Source: Chitinophaga sedimenti (GTDB taxonomy: Bacteria; Bacteroidota; Bacteroidia; Chitinophagales; Chitinophagaceae). From it: a stretch of 64,000 bases of DNA. A program made the translations under genes and the position numbers. Under the pieces are notes generated by a model. The model was not told where the DNA came from, made no database searches, and saw only the letters and a program-made list of their open reading frames with translations. Within the stretch, counting starts at the first letter, position 1; each line of letters begins with the position of its first letter. Positions 40,846-50,997 of the stretch are shown piece after piece. The stretch is taken from NCBI RefSeq assembly GCF_023156195.1, contig NZ_JAKUKA010000001.1, positions 2,914,001-2,978,000 on the forward strand, written 5' to 3'.

Positions 40846-41306
40846 GATGCGGTTTTATATGCACCGGGCTGATACGTGCCTGCTTCGGTACGAAAGGTTT
40901 TGTTCAAACGGTTCCAGAGATTGGTCATACTCACGTACAATGCAAGGTCGGCGATTTCCGCCACTGAAAAAAACTGCTGAAGGCCCGCGTATAAGGCATC
41001 GTCGATTTCTTCAGCGCGGGTAATGGCCTCGGCGTAGGCCAGTGCAGCGCGTTCTTTTTCACTGTACCAGGGAAATTCGCGCCAGGCGGCGAGTCCGTAC
41101 AGGCGGCCTGCTGTTTCGCCGTGTGCGGTTGCATCTTTATGCGCCATATCCGGGCAATATGCACAACCGTTGATCTGCGATACGCGGTAGTGCAGCAACT
41201 CCAGCAGCGCAGCATCTATGGTAGACTGTTTCAGGTAACCTGCCGTTTTCAGGAGGCCGTCCATATAGCCTTTGTTTGCTTGCTGAAAAGAAATTCTCGT
41301 TGTCAT
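40842..41306 (-). CDS. Carboxymuconolactone decarboxylase/AhpD-like protein
   Basis: The AhpD-type redox site is GCAYCPDMAHKDA: Cys48, Cys51, His56, preceded by the helix LLELLHYRVSQIN. The 154-residue length fits single-domain CMD proteins. It overlaps the sigma factor start (ATGA) and is the expected target gene of ECF41. It probably acts as a cytoplasmic peroxide- or thiol-linked oxidoreductase; the substrate is unknown. Confidence 0.85.
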   Translation of the reverse strand: MTTRISFQQANKGYMDGLLKTAGYLKQSTIDAALLELLHYRVSQINGCAYCPDMAHKDATAHGETAGRLYGLAAWREFPWYSEKERAALAYAEAITRAEEIDDALYAGLQQFFSVAEIADLALYVSMTNLWNRLNKTFRTEAGTYQPGAYKTAS

Positions 41307-41339
41307 AATGTTCCGTTTTTAATTGGTTTACGGAATAAT

Positions 41340-41366
41340 GACAGGCACCGGGAAGAAAACGTGACA
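41340..41366 (-). promoter_or_regulatory. ECF41-dependent promoter
   Basis: On the minus strand TGTCACG (41366-41360), a 16-base spacer, then TGTC (41343-41340) match the ECF41 consensus TGTCACA-N16-CGTC closely. It stands 34 bases before the decarboxylase ATG, as expected for an autoregulated operon. Confidence 0.65.
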
Positions 41367-41384
41367 GGAAATCTGAAGAAAATA

Positions 41385-41421
41385 AAAAATGGCCGCTACT
41401 CATTGAGCAGCAGCCATTTTT
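41385..41421. terminator. Hairpin upstream of the ECF41 promoter
   Basis: AAAAATGGC and GCCATTTTT form a perfect nine-pair stem with a partly paired 19-base loop, symmetrical A/T tracts on both sides. No gene ends here on either strand. It may insulate the divergent units. Confidence 0.4.
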
Positions 41422-41701
41422 CTACCTCTGTATTTATACCCCTAAACCTTTAGTGCAGTATTCACGGGAAGTGATATCAACCTATTATAATTAAAAGAAT
41501 AAAAACCGGGCCAATACGGGTGAGTGCCGCTACAGAAAACTTCTGCCGGAAGACGCTGCTTTTATACCGCGGCGCCTGTAGAAAGAAAGCAACGCTCCGC
41601 AGGCTTCAATATTAATTATTCTTATCATACAACTAACATATCAGTTAAAATACCGGGTAAAAGCACTTGCTTTGTCTCGTTAAAAAAACCCACCTGTCAA
41701 C
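41422..41701. other. Leader region of the small lipoprotein gene
   Basis: No gene seen. It is AT-rich and presumably holds the promoter of the gene at 41702. Confidence 0.35.
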
Positions 41702-42172
41702 ATGAAAAATACCCTTACCTATGCCGGCGTACTGCTGGTTACTGTTATCACAATTGTAACAGCCTGCAAAAAAGATGACGGAAAGAAACTAACAGCTTAT
41801 GACAAGAAAGTAGCTCTCATCTACAACCGAAACTGGAACATTGTTTTCGCCGGATATGATTATAACAATGATGGCGTATTGAACTACGATATTGAAGCAG
41901 CCGAAGGCATTGAAAATGCCATAGCACACTGTATGGTCGACGATGAGTATGAGTTTCGCAAAGACAGCACATTTTATATGCGCATGCTCGGTGAAAACAA
42001 CGGCTGTGGGGATGTAGACGGAGGACCTTTTCCCTGGTATCTTTCGGCCGACTGTAAAACATTTAATTATGCCGGCGAAAACTGGGATATAGTAACGCTC
42101 AACGACTCCGTTTTCCTGTTTAAAAAGAAAAATGAGGATAATGAGGTAATGTACACAGAATTCCGCCGCTAA
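41702..42172 (+). CDS. Putative lipoprotein, 156 aa
   Basis: The signal MKNTLTYAGVLLVTVITIVT ends in the lipobox TAC with Cys at residue 21. The mature protein is acidic. It contains NRNWNIVFAGYDYNNDGVLN, a small lipocalin-like start, and a Cys pair (NAIAHCMVDD, NNGCGDVDGG). No named family. It ends 12 bases from the convergent gene at 42185. Confidence 0.7.
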   Translation: MKNTLTYAGVLLVTVITIVTACKKDDGKKLTAYDKKVALIYNRNWNIVFAGYDYNNDGVLNYDIEAAEGIENAIAHCMVDDEYEFRKDSTFYMRMLGENNGCGDVDGGPFPWYLSADCKTFNYAGENWDIVTLNDSVFLFKKKNEDNEVMYTEFRR

Positions 42173-42184
42173 AGAAAAAGGCCA

Positions 42185-42511
42185 TCAGTGACGATCAGTT
42201 GTATCTGTTTGAGGGTGTTTTACGACGGATTCATGAAAACTATTAGCCCGCTCATACATGTAAAAGAACAACCACACGTTAAATACCAGCATCCCTACTG
42301 TTAGTAGTCCTGCCAATGTTAACAACAACGTATACGCAACCGGGCGCCGTGCAGGCGTTACTGTTGTTATAGGCTGCCAGGGCTCCAGTTCGTAACCCGG
42401 TCCGTGTTGATCGGGATCGTTCAGCAGGTCGTGCAGTTCATCCTGCTCGGAAGCACTGAGTGCGCCAGACAGGCGTTTTTCCAACAGGTATCTGATTCTT
42501 CGCTCCGACAT
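42185..42511 (-). CDS. Single-pass membrane protein with anti-sigma-like N-terminus, 108 aa
   Basis: The N-terminal part (YLLEKRLSGALSASEQDELH) resembles the short 'LxGxLsxxExxxL' cytoplasmic segment of Bacteroidota FecR/anti-sigma proteins. Residues about 57-85 form one membrane span (LLLTLAGLLTVGMLVFNVWL), and the rest is short. No periplasmic FecR domain and no adjacent sigma factor gene are present. The role is unknown. Confidence 0.65.
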   Translation of the reverse strand: MSERRIRYLLEKRLSGALSASEQDELHDLLNDPDQHGPGYELEPWQPITTVTPARRPVAYTLLLTLAGLLTVGMLVFNVWLFFYMYERANSFHESVVKHPQTDTTDRH

Positions 42512-42662
42512 GCAAACAGGCTTATTAAAGGACTTGATCGTTCAGCTGCTAAATAGAGAAAGGCAACACTAAAATAACAAAAACTCCACGCAAACTGTTT
42601 GTTTATGTTGCAACCTCCTGACTCATATTTTGTTATCTTGCAGGCGATTTACCGTCTAAGCA

Positions 42663-43268
42663 ATGAAAAACCGAAGCCATATTTTACTTGCAGCCGTAGC
42701 GCTGGCAGGTTGCCAACCTCGTGAAAAGTCAATCCGGGAGTTGAGTGAGCCAGACACCCCCATCGTAAGTCGTCCGGAAATGACCGCCGAAACGCTGATT
42801 GTACCAGGCGAATCCGCCGGTATGCTCAGCCTGAACGAAGATGCCGCCAATGCCATTAAGTTACTCGGCAAACCAGACAGCAGCGATGCCGCTATGGGCA
42901 AAGCTGTAATTGTTTGGTATCCTGCCAGTAAACGTGGCGATGATCTCACCGCTGTATATTCAGAACGTAAAATGGGGGTTGACGAAACTGCCCGCATCCG
43001 AATGATCCGTGTTACTTCTCCGGCATATACCACTGCCGAGGGCATCCACACCGGTAAAAGCATCGAGGATATTCGCCAACACTACAGGCTGGAAGCCGAA
43101 GCTTCGTTTGGCAGCCACGGTTATACCTACACGATATTTGGGACCGGACAGGGTATTTCTTTTGAAGTGAATGCAGATAGTTTGCTAACAGGCATCATTG
43201 TGCACGACAGTGCCCGTAACGCCAAATCGGGGTCCCTGCCATTTCACCCGGGAGCAAAAATCTTATAG
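42663..43268 (+). CDS. Putative lipoprotein, 201 aa
   Basis: MKNRSHILLAAVALAGCQPR is a clear lipoprotein signal with Cys at residue 17. The mature part has two similar blocks, each with a hydrophobic strand and a 'G-x-S-x2-D/N' turn (ESAGMLSLNEDAANAIKLLG and HTGKSIEDIRQHYRLEAEAS), like small periplasmic BamE/SmpA-type repeats. The function is unknown. Its stop overlaps the convergent GH172-like gene by six bases. Confidence 0.7.
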   Translation: MKNRSHILLAAVALAGCQPREKSIRELSEPDTPIVSRPEMTAETLIVPGESAGMLSLNEDAANAIKLLGKPDSSDAAMGKAVIVWYPASKRGDDLTAVYSERKMGVDETARIRMIRVTSPAYTTAEGIHTGKSIEDIRQHYRLEAEASFGSHGYTYTIFGTGQGISFEVNADSLLTGIIVHDSARNAKSGSLPFHPGAKIL

Positions 43269-44414
43269 CACTTCGAGGGCGTCGCGGACAGGCAGTTTAG
43301 GAAAGGTGGTGTGCGGTTCGGACTGATACCAGAACACAACCGATGAAATATCGGATTGTTGCTTCAGGTAACGGCCACCGGAGCGCCAGCCCAGGTCCTG
43401 TATCGTCACTCTCAGGTCCTTATCGAATCGTATAGGGTCCATGATGTGCCAGCGGTACATGCCAAAGCGCTGCCTGGCCTTATACGTGCCATCCGGACGC
43501 AGCACCTGGTGCAAACCGGCGTAAGGTGTGCAGAACTCTGTATACTTGCCGCCACGGTCAAAATTGTAGGAGCCGCAGAAGTAATCTTCTGTACCCGTGC
43601 CGCAAATGGTCGGGAACTTCGTATCCCCGTCCATAAAGAACTTTATTTCACCTTCTCCCCACCAGCCATTGTTATTCACGCCTATGGCCATATAAGTGCC
43701 TACGTACTGACCTTTGCCGCGGATATTATCGACCAGTACATAATCAGACGCAGTATCGGGCCGCGCCTGGCGAAACTGTGCGTGGAAGTAAGCGGCATCG
43801 TCCGGCACATCGGTAAGGGTATAGTCTACCTGGTAATACAGCGTCATTTGTTCGGTGTTGATATTCTCCATCGTGATGCGGCACTTTTTCCGGAAAGGCA
43901 TCTGCCAGTAACAGTTGAAAGCACTGCCGGGATTCACCGTTACCGGTAAGGAATTCAGCGGTGCGTACTCGTTAAAGCCCATGCCGAAAAAGTCGCCCAC
44001 GGGACATTCTACCGAAGGTTCTTTTTCATCATCCCAATAAATGCGCAAAATGGAATAACGCCACACACCGGTGGGCGTCATCCAGATGTGCTGTATAGCA
44101 CCTGATCCGGTAATTTCTGCCATCGTAAAGGTTTGACCCGGTTTAATGATCACGAACGGGTTTACCTTCCAGCCCTGCCCCAGGTCGCGCGCCGCGAGGG
44201 AGGCATTGGCCGTATTGGCAGGCGCATCTTTAGAAGGCACAGCCATGCCGCCCTTGCCCTTTTCGCCGGTAATATTTTCAGGGCTGATCGACCGTGTTTG
44301 CGCATTAGACAGGCGGTAGAGGTTGCCAAGGTTCATGTCGAGACCGTTAAATCGCTGGGAAAATGCGGGTAATGCAAGTGTAAAGCAGAGCAATAAAAGG
44401 GGCAATTTTTTCAT
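43263..44414 (-). CDS. DUF2961 protein (GH172-type glycoside hydrolase)
   Basis: The signal peptide MKKLPLLLLCFTLALPAFSQ is followed by the DUF2961 hallmarks: GSGAIQHIWMTP, RIYWDDEKEPSVECPVGDFF, WQMPFRKKCRITMENI, FMDGDTKFPTICGTGTEDYF and FGMYRWHIMDPIRF. The family belongs to GH172, whose known members act on fructans or arabinofuranosides; the substrate here is not shown. At 383 residues it is full length. It is exported to periplasm or surface and stands alone, not in the PUL. Confidence 0.85.
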   Translation of the reverse strand: MKKLPLLLLCFTLALPAFSQRFNGLDMNLGNLYRLSNAQTRSISPENITGEKGKGGMAVPSKDAPANTANASLAARDLGQGWKVNPFVIIKPGQTFTMAEITGSGAIQHIWMTPTGVWRYSILRIYWDDEKEPSVECPVGDFFGMGFNEYAPLNSLPVTVNPGSAFNCYWQMPFRKKCRITMENINTEQMTLYYQVDYTLTDVPDDAAYFHAQFRQARPDTASDYVLVDNIRGKGQYVGTYMAIGVNNNGWWGEGEIKFFMDGDTKFPTICGTGTEDYFCGSYNFDRGGKYTEFCTPYAGLHQVLRPDGTYKARQRFGMYRWHIMDPIRFDKDLRVTIQDLGWRSGGRYLKQQSDISSVVFWYQSEPHTTFPKLPVRDALEVL

Positions 44415-44520
44415 ACATGACGTTTTGTGGATGCCTTTAAATTAATAAATCTGTTGGCAATTGTCGCATCCCACCCCCAGATTGACGGAAAGTACCACCG
44501 TCGCTACTGCGAAATGGCCG

Positions 44521-44528
44521 TAAATTTG
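44521..44528 (+). promoter_or_regulatory. TAnnTTTG (-7) element of the VOC gene
   Basis: TAAATTTG lies 24 bases before the ATG at 44553, matching the Bacteroidota -7 consensus. No clear TTTG at -33 is seen. Confidence 0.5.
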
Positions 44529-44552
44529 GATACATCATAAAAAACGTAAGCC

Positions 44553-44933
44553 ATGTTCGCACACACCAAAGCATTTAGCGGCTTTTCGGTCAACGACTTA
44601 AAAGCGGCCAAAACATTTTACCAGGATAAGCTGGGCATTAACGTAAAAGAAGAAAGTGAGATGCCCGTACTGCAACTTCAGATCGAGGGCGGCATTCCCG
44701 TCCTCTTATATCAGAAAGATAACCACGAGCCGGCCACGTATACCGTGCTGAATTTCCCGGTACAGAATATAGACGAGGCGGTAGACCAGTTACGCGCAAA
44801 AGGTATTGAGTTTCTTCAATATGAGGGCAATATGAAAACGGATGAGAAGGGCATTTCCCGCAACAACGGCGGGCCGCAAATTGCCTGGTTCGAAGATCCG
44901 GCGGGAAATATTCTGTCGGTGTTGCAGGAATAA
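44553..44933 (+). CDS. VOC family (glyoxalase/bleomycin-resistance fold) protein
   Basis: The 126-residue protein has the paired beta-alpha-beta-beta-beta units: AFSGFSVNDLKAAKTFYQDK and VLNFPVQNIDEAVDQLRAKG, ending IAWFEDPAGNILSVLQE with the usual terminal metal-site Glu region. No specific substrate can be given. It is a cytoplasmic stand-alone gene with its own promoter and a shared downstream terminator. Confidence 0.85.
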   Translation: MFAHTKAFSGFSVNDLKAAKTFYQDKLGINVKEESEMPVLQLQIEGGIPVLLYQKDNHEPATYTVLNFPVQNIDEAVDQLRAKGIEFLQYEGNMKTDEKGISRNNGGPQIAWFEDPAGNILSVLQE

Positions 44934-44940
44934 AGACATT

Positions 44941-44973
44941 AAAAAGCCGCAACGAATAAGGTTGCGGCTTTTT
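44941..44973. terminator. Bidirectional terminator between VOC and dps genes
   Basis: AAAAAGCCGCAAC-gaataag-GTTGCGGCTTTTT is a perfect 13-pair stem with A and T runs on the two sides. It serves both convergent genes. Confidence 0.9.
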
Positions 44974-44981
44974 ATGTTTAC

Positions 44982-45452
44982 CTAGTGCAGGTACGCGCGT
45001 ACCATCCAGGCCCATTTCTCATGTTGTTTCAGCACCCCGGTTAAGAAGTCGGTAGTGCCGGCATCCTTATATTTGTCTTCAACTTCAGGCAGATGCTCGC
45101 GAATGCTGCGGCAAATGGCCTCGTGATCGTCGAGCAGGTTTTGCAGCTGTTCCTCCTGTTTAGTGGTGTACTCCCCTTCCTCCAGGCTGGCCAGTTTGAT
45201 AAAGTCTTTCAGCCGGCCTTCCGCAAAGTGGCCGATCTTGCGGATACGTTCCGCCACCTCGTCAATCGTTTCGGCCATTTCAGTATATAATGTTTCGTAA
45301 AACTTATGCAACTCAATAAAGTTGCGGCCTTCGATGTTCCAATGGTAGTTGCGTGTTTTTACATACAAAATATGTTCGTCTGCCAGCAGTTTGTTAAGGA
45401 TCAAAGCGACCGCCTGGCTATTTTTGTCGCTGATGCCGATACCTGTTTTCAT
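44982..45452 (-). CDS. dps: Dps family DNA-protection ferritin
   Basis: The four-helix Dps signature is YVKTRNYHWNIEGRNFIELH (ferroxidase His and Asp/Glu region) followed by FYETLYTEMAETIDEVAERI. The 156-residue length is typical. Dps dodecamers bind DNA, oxidise Fe2+ with peroxide and protect against oxidative stress in stationary phase. The start at 45452 (MKTGIGISDKN) is chosen because the longer frame adds 12 residues unlike the family. Confidence 0.9.
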   Translation of the reverse strand: MKTGIGISDKNSQAVALILNKLLADEHILYVKTRNYHWNIEGRNFIELHKFYETLYTEMAETIDEVAERIRKIGHFAEGRLKDFIKLASLEEGEYTTKQEEQLQNLLDDHEAICRSIREHLPEVEDKYKDAGTTDFLTGVLKQHEKWAWMVRAYLH

Positions 45453-45627
45453 AGTTACCTTATTGTTATGCGAATACAACAACAACACTATTGTAATGGT
45501 TCGGGCAGGTAGCTTAAAATCAGCTTAAAACTAAATCGTACCGTGCTCGTTCAGGGTTGCTTCTCTTTGTCAGTGTTAAACTATAAAGTGAATATCACAG
45601 GCGCTGCCTCCTGTAAACAAGCGGGAT

Positions 45628-48029
45628 TTATTCGGTACGCAGACTCTTCACCGGGTTCATTTGCGCCGTGCGGATCGTTTGCGCCACGATAAGCGCCACT
45701 GTCAGCAGCGCCAGTGCAGCGGTAGTGATCACAAAAGGCGTTGCGGTAATGGGCACATGGTATACATAATCCTGCAACCAGTGCCGCATCAGGAAAAACG
45801 CTGCCGGACAGGCCAGCAGCACGGCTACGAGCAGCACGCCCAACATATCTTTTACAAAAAGCGATACGATCCCCGCCACGGAAGCACCCAATACTTTCCG
45901 GATACCTATTTCCTTGGCGCGTTTGTGCACATTGAGCGATACAACGCCCAGTATACCCAGCAATGCGATCAGCAAAGCCAGTCCCGTTGCAATGTAAGCT
46001 GCCTGTTTTAATTGCAGCTCCGTCGTATACACTTTCGCCAGTGTTTCGTCCATGAACTTATATTCAAATGGTGCACCCGGCATCAGCTGCGCCCATTTCT
46101 GTTTTACAGCGGCTACCGAAGCGGGCATATTTCCCGGATGCAAACGGATGGAGAGGTAGCGGTAGATCGGCATCTGGCTCACATGCAAAAATACGATGGG
46201 CTGAATAGCCCGTTGCATGGAACCGAAGTGAAAGTCTTTCATCACTCCCACCACGTTAAAGACCTTATTGTCCTGTTGCGTGCGTACCTGTCTGCCCACG
46301 GCATCCTGCGGCTGCCAGCCCATCGCTTTCGCCAACGTTTCGTTAATCACCACGCCCATGCTATCTATCTGTCCTCCGGCTGCTGCAAAGAAACGTCCCT
46401 GCACCATCGGCACTTCGTAAGTGCGGGCGTATCCTTCGTCCGCGATCAGCATATAGCTGGATATCACGTCGTTGGCGTCGCCGCCGGGACGGAGGAGCGA
46501 CATATTGTTACCGTTATTGCCGTCCGGCACTTCGAACGACAGCGATACCGACTTCACCTGCGGCAGTTGCGCCAGCTGGTCGCGGATGCCCCCATTTTCA
46601 CGACGCCTTCTGCCGTCCAGTTGCGTGGCACCTGTGCGGAGAGCATAAATGATTTATCGTATCCTAAGGTGTTGCCGAAGAACATTTGTACCTGCCGCGT
46701 AACTATGAAAGCACCGATCAATACTACGGCTGCGGTAAAGAACTGGAAGCCCACCAGCGACTTCCGCATCCAGTAACCCTCCCGTACCGTGCGCATCTTC
46801 CCTTTTAAGGAATCTACCGACCTGAAGGAAGACAACACGAAGGCCGGGTACATGCCTGCAGCGAATCCTGTCAACAATATTAACAATACCGGGAAAGCAA
46901 TAAACCACAAAGGAAAATCGGTTATGCCCGGCAAAGGGTTGTCCAATGCAGTGTTTACAACAGGCCGGGCAAGCGGGTACATGCAAATAGCCAATAAGGC
47001 AGACAGCGATACTAGTATAGTGGATTCCACCAGGAACTGCAGGATGAGTTGCTGCTTCACGCCGCCCAGTGCCTTCCGAACGCCGATCTCTTTTAACCGG
47101 GACGCCGCGCGGCTTACTGACATGTTCACAAAATTCACGATCGCCATGAGCAGGATGAACAAGCCGATGCCCGATAGCGTATATAACATGCGCCGCACCA
47201 GGCCATTATCGCGGCTGAAGTAAAAGTCGTCCAGTTGCACGAGTTGCGGGGTAAGATTGGCGGCTATTTCCGGCGAGGCATTCGCTTTAATCAGCCCGGC
47301 GATGGGTCGGTCCAGCTGCTCCGGTTTTACACCGGGCTGCAACTGCAAAAAGCCCGCTATATAAGGGTTGTTCCAGCTCTCGATATCGCGGCCAAAGTAT
47401 TTACCGGATTCAATGGGCATGAAAAAATCGTTACTCACATCTTTGGCAAGATTGGCCACCATGTTGTTAAACGGCTTGCGGATCACGGTGGTAATGAGGA
47501 AGTCGCGGCGTACGCCTGCAAAGTTTTCTATGGAGAGAGTTTGTCCGGCTACCTGTGTTTTACCGAAATACTTTTGCGCCGCCTTATCAGTAATGATCAC
47601 GCTGAACGGATCTTCCGAGGGTTGCCGGCTGCCGTCCAGCACATCAAAGCCATACATATGCAGGAAGGAGCTGTCGCCGATCTGCAATCCTTCGCGAAAG
47701 GACTTTTCTCCTTTCGATACAGAAATGGTAACACCGTCCCAACGGTAAAAGTTCTTTACCAGTGACGGGTATTGTTCTTTCAGCACCTTGGGCAGGGCGC
47801 CCAAGGTAGCCAGGTCAAATCCCATATTGGGCGATTTCCATTTACTCTGGATGATATACTGGTGCTCAATATCATTAATATCGCGGTTTACGCTGAATTC
47901 GTTCCAGACATAAGCCATCACGAGCATGGTAAAAGTGAGACCAAAAGCCAGACCGGCGATATTCAGCGCCGAGTAAAACCGGCTTTTAAATAGATTTCTC
48001 CAGCCTATTTTGATGTAGTTGAGCAGCAT
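45628..48029 (-). CDS. ABC transporter permease (FtsX/MacB type), one frameshift
   Basis: Two pieces give about 800 residues. The first has MLLNYIKIGWRNLFKSRFYS, an MacB periplasmic core domain and FtsX span blocks (ASRLKEIGVRKALGGVKQQL). The second (from 46557) has a second periplasmic domain and a second FtsX block (HKRAKEIGIRKVLGASVAGI), with four spans each side. A missing A in GTGAAAATGGGGG near 46597 causes the break (VVKMGAS instead of VVKNGGIRDQLAQL). This duplicated-FtsX type is common in Bacteroidota and acts in lipoprotein, peptide or drug export. No ATPase gene is adjacent. Confidence 0.85.
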
Positions 48030-48150
48030 ATTAACAGAATTGGACACATTCCGGCACCAAAGCAGATGCCATTGTTAAGCGCATTGCTTATCAAGTACTT
48101 ATAAAGCTATATCCGCTCTAACTGTCCGGTTTCGGTACAACACCTGTCCG

Positions 48151-48827
48151 TTAGCGAAAGACCTTCACCTCCGTTCCCTGCCCCATCATCACCTGTTGGG
48201 CCAATCCCACGAACAGGCCGTGTTCCACCACGCCCACGATGCCATTCAGCGCTTCGGATAAGCCCTTCGGATCCGTGATCTGCTTAAAATCCACATCCAC
48301 GATCACATTACCTTCTTCGGTAATAAACGTTTCGCCTTTGTGCTGACGGATAACGCCGTTGCCACCGAGTCTGGCGACCTGCTGCAGTACGTATCGCGAT
48401 GCGAAGGGAATCACTTCTACCGGGAGCTTAAATTGTCCCAGCAGCTCCACATGCTTGGAAGAATCCGCAATAATGATCTCCTGCGCGGTTTTGGAAGCCA
48501 CGATCTTTTCCTTCAGCAGTGCGCCACCGCCACCTTTAATCAGCTCCAGGCGGGACGTAAATTCATCTGCCCCATCGATCGTGATATCGATCGTATCAAC
48601 CGAGTTAATATCAATTAAAGAGATACCCAGTGCTGTCGCCATTTTTGCGGTACTGTCAGAAGTAGGGATACCCTGTATCTTCAACCCCGCCTGCACACGT
48701 GCGGCAATGGCTTTTACCGCAAACTCCGCGGTGGATCCGGTACCGAGTCCCACGATTTGTCCGTCTTTTACCAGTGCGGCCGCTGCTTCGGCGGCGATTC
48801 TTTTTCAGCGATCAGGTCTGCTGCCAT
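48151..48827 (-). CDS. rpiA: Ribose-5-phosphate isomerase A, one frameshift
   Basis: Catalyses interconversion of ribose 5-phosphate and ribulose 5-phosphate in the pentose phosphate pathway. Visible motifs are VGLGTGSTAEFAVKA, ITIDGADEFTSRLELIKGGG (catalytic Asp residues), LLKEKIVA and ELLGQFKLPVEVIPFA. The N-terminal 20 residues (MAADLIAEK, then RIAAEAAAALVKDGQ) are separated by one missing A in the run near 48805. The restored length of about 226 residues is standard. Breakage of this housekeeping gene is strong evidence for sequencing error. Confidence 0.9.
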
Positions 48828-48875
48828 GGCATTTTTGTTTAAAACCGAATGTACGATGTTCTCCAAAAATAAAGA

Positions 48876-48905
48876 CGCCGCCGTGTTGAGAAACAGGCGG
48901 CGGCA
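48876..48905 (-). terminator. Terminator of the heparinase gene
   Basis: GCCGCC and GGCGGC form the stem with a 13-base loop. On the minus strand it is followed by GTCTTTATTTTTGG. It begins 18 bases after the heparinase stop. Confidence 0.65.
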
Positions 48906-48922
48906 TCCTTCTAAAAATTGTA

Positions 48923-50869
48923 CTATTTATCGCTGATCGTAAACTTGAACTTCCCTTTCGGATAATCTTTTACCGTGGTAAAGTTGATGCGATAAATATT
49001 ATCGCCCCATTTCTGTTTGATGCCTTCGTCTTCCATCGCCTGCAAAGGAATTTTCTCCACGTTCGCGCCGAAGAGCTTGTCGGGGTAATAGATGTAAAAA
49101 TCTTTTGTCTCCCCTTTCTCCGATTTCCAATGCACCGCTACCTTTCCCGGCTGCACCAGGTTCGCCGGGAAGCTGGTCATCAGGTGTTCCACAATGCTGC
49201 CGCCTTTATCCAGTTGTATATCTTCGCTCACTTCCACATTTTTCCCTTTGTTGAAGCGAATATTGCGCTGCCACTTCGTAATCCCGGCCTCTGCGGGATA
49301 AGCTGCGTGAATATCCACCGAGAAATCGGTATAACCCTTCCCTTTTGCGTACGACACATTATTTGCCTTAAACTTCAGTCCGGGCGACTGCGTTTGCCCG
49401 TTCACGGTAGGCAGGTTATGATAATCAGAGCGGTTATACCAGATCGTGTAACGTTTGTCACTGAATGTTTTCGCGGTATATGTGCCACGGCCTACATCGA
49501 TCAGCAGGGGTTGACCGTTATAGAAGACAACATAACTGCCTACATCGTTATGGTTATGACTTTCGGCATTGTGCCCGCCTTTCGCCGCCACGAAAAAGCC
49601 ATCGGTCGTGCCTTGTTTATCGCGCGATACAAACACCTGCAGGTTTGGCAACCAGCTGTCGGCCGGCAACGGCAGGCCTTTTTCCGCCTTTGCGAATTCG
49701 TCCTGCATAAACAGTTCGAACAAGTTGCGGAAGTAGTGATAACGGGTAAGTTTATTGTTTTTGCCGATGTAGTAGGCCCCGAAACGCATCATATCCTTAT
49801 CCTGTATGTCTTTGCCATAGCGGTAAATCATGGCGCCGTCCATACCAGGCTGCGGATCAGCATCTGCAAAATTGAGAAAGTATTTCGGGCTGATTTGCGC
49901 GCGGTAAATGTAGCGGCCCATGTTGCGCACCTTCTCATCTTCGAACACATATTTGAAAGCGTTGTTGCTGGCCAGGTTCAACATCGCCAGGTTATCGTAC
50001 AGCGAAGCTGCCGCCGCTCCCCAGTAGCTGGGACCCTCATCGCAGCCGCCGTCGGCAGGGTACGGGTTCAGGAAGTTATCCGGGGTTTGCAGCAGCTTGT
50101 ATACCGCCGTGGTGCGTTTGGCATCGTCCTTTTCGAGCAGCAATACGGCGTTCAGCCAATTGGAGCAGATCCGGGGTTCCAGTTGTTCGGTGGAATGCCC
50201 TGCGAATTGGCCTGCATCCAGCCGTGCGGTTTGGTCATCAGCGGCTCAAAAATGCGGTTGTTCACTTCATAGTAAATGCGTTTGCGTACCTGTTGCGACA
50301 CGGCATCCAGCTTGTCGCCCACAAAGTAGTCTGTCCAGGCGAGCAGCGTGGAGGTTTCCGCGGAAAACAGCTCCACAAATGGCTGCGATACATCCACCAG
50401 CCCGGAGTGCGGTTTATTCTTGGGCAAATGTGCGGACGCGCCCCAGAAAGACTCTTCGCAGATGGCCCATACACCGTTGATGATATCGTCCGTAAAGCGG
50501 CCTTTATCTTCAAACCTCTGCCAGCAGCAAATAACCGAGTGCCTCGCGTTTAACGTTGGCAATATCCCGGTACTCGCTCCGGTTGCCGTTCCGCACAATC
50601 AGCAGCGATTTCGTTGCGGGGATCGAGGGCCAGGTAAAACCCAGGAAGGTTTCTGCTTTTTTGATCACGGCCGCTTTGGTGGCAGCATCCGCTTTGTCCC
50701 AGCCCGCACGGTCGGCAATGTGCGGGAAGGGTGTCCATTGCGCCTGCGGGATCAATATCTTCCCTAATGCTTCCTGGTTGTATTTACCGCTCAGCAGGTT
50801 TTGTTGCTGCTGCGCGGAGGCGGTCGACAGCTGCATCAGTAACAGGGCCGCTATAAAGAGTTTTCGCAT
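48923..50869 (-). CDS. Heparinase II/III family polysaccharide lyase, two frameshifts
   Basis: The signal peptide MRKLFIAALLLMQLSTASAQ is followed by a helical toroid domain (TRYDIIN-like FTDDIINGVWAICEESFWGA, YPADGGCDEGPSYWGAAAAS) and the C-terminal beta-sandwich with the heparinase motif SHNHNDVGSYVVFYNGQPLL. The breaks are near 50520 (after EALGYLLLAE) and near 50148 (NNWNP). The restored length is about 645 residues, normal for the family. It is a periplasmic or surface lyase acting on uronic-acid polysaccharides. It follows the alginate-lyase gene on the same strand at the end of the PUL. Confidence 0.85.
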
Positions 50870-50997
50870 GATTTTCGGTTTAAGTCCATTCATTGGTCGA
50901 AGTGCATACTTCGGGTCTCCCGTTTCTGTTCCGGAACGGTCTATTTACGCTTTAGATATACCCCGGATACAGGATGAATATAGAAAGCATATAAAAA

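Noticed and set aside
46012..46776. 254-codon plus-strand open frame opposite the permease
   Set aside because: Composition is typical of an antisense frame in GC-richer DNA, and the permease on the other strand is unambiguous.
49130..50272. 380-codon plus-strand open frame
   Set aside because: It is antisense to the heparinase gene, whose domains and signal peptide are clear. The antisense protein is His/Arg/Val-rich, typical of a shadow frame.
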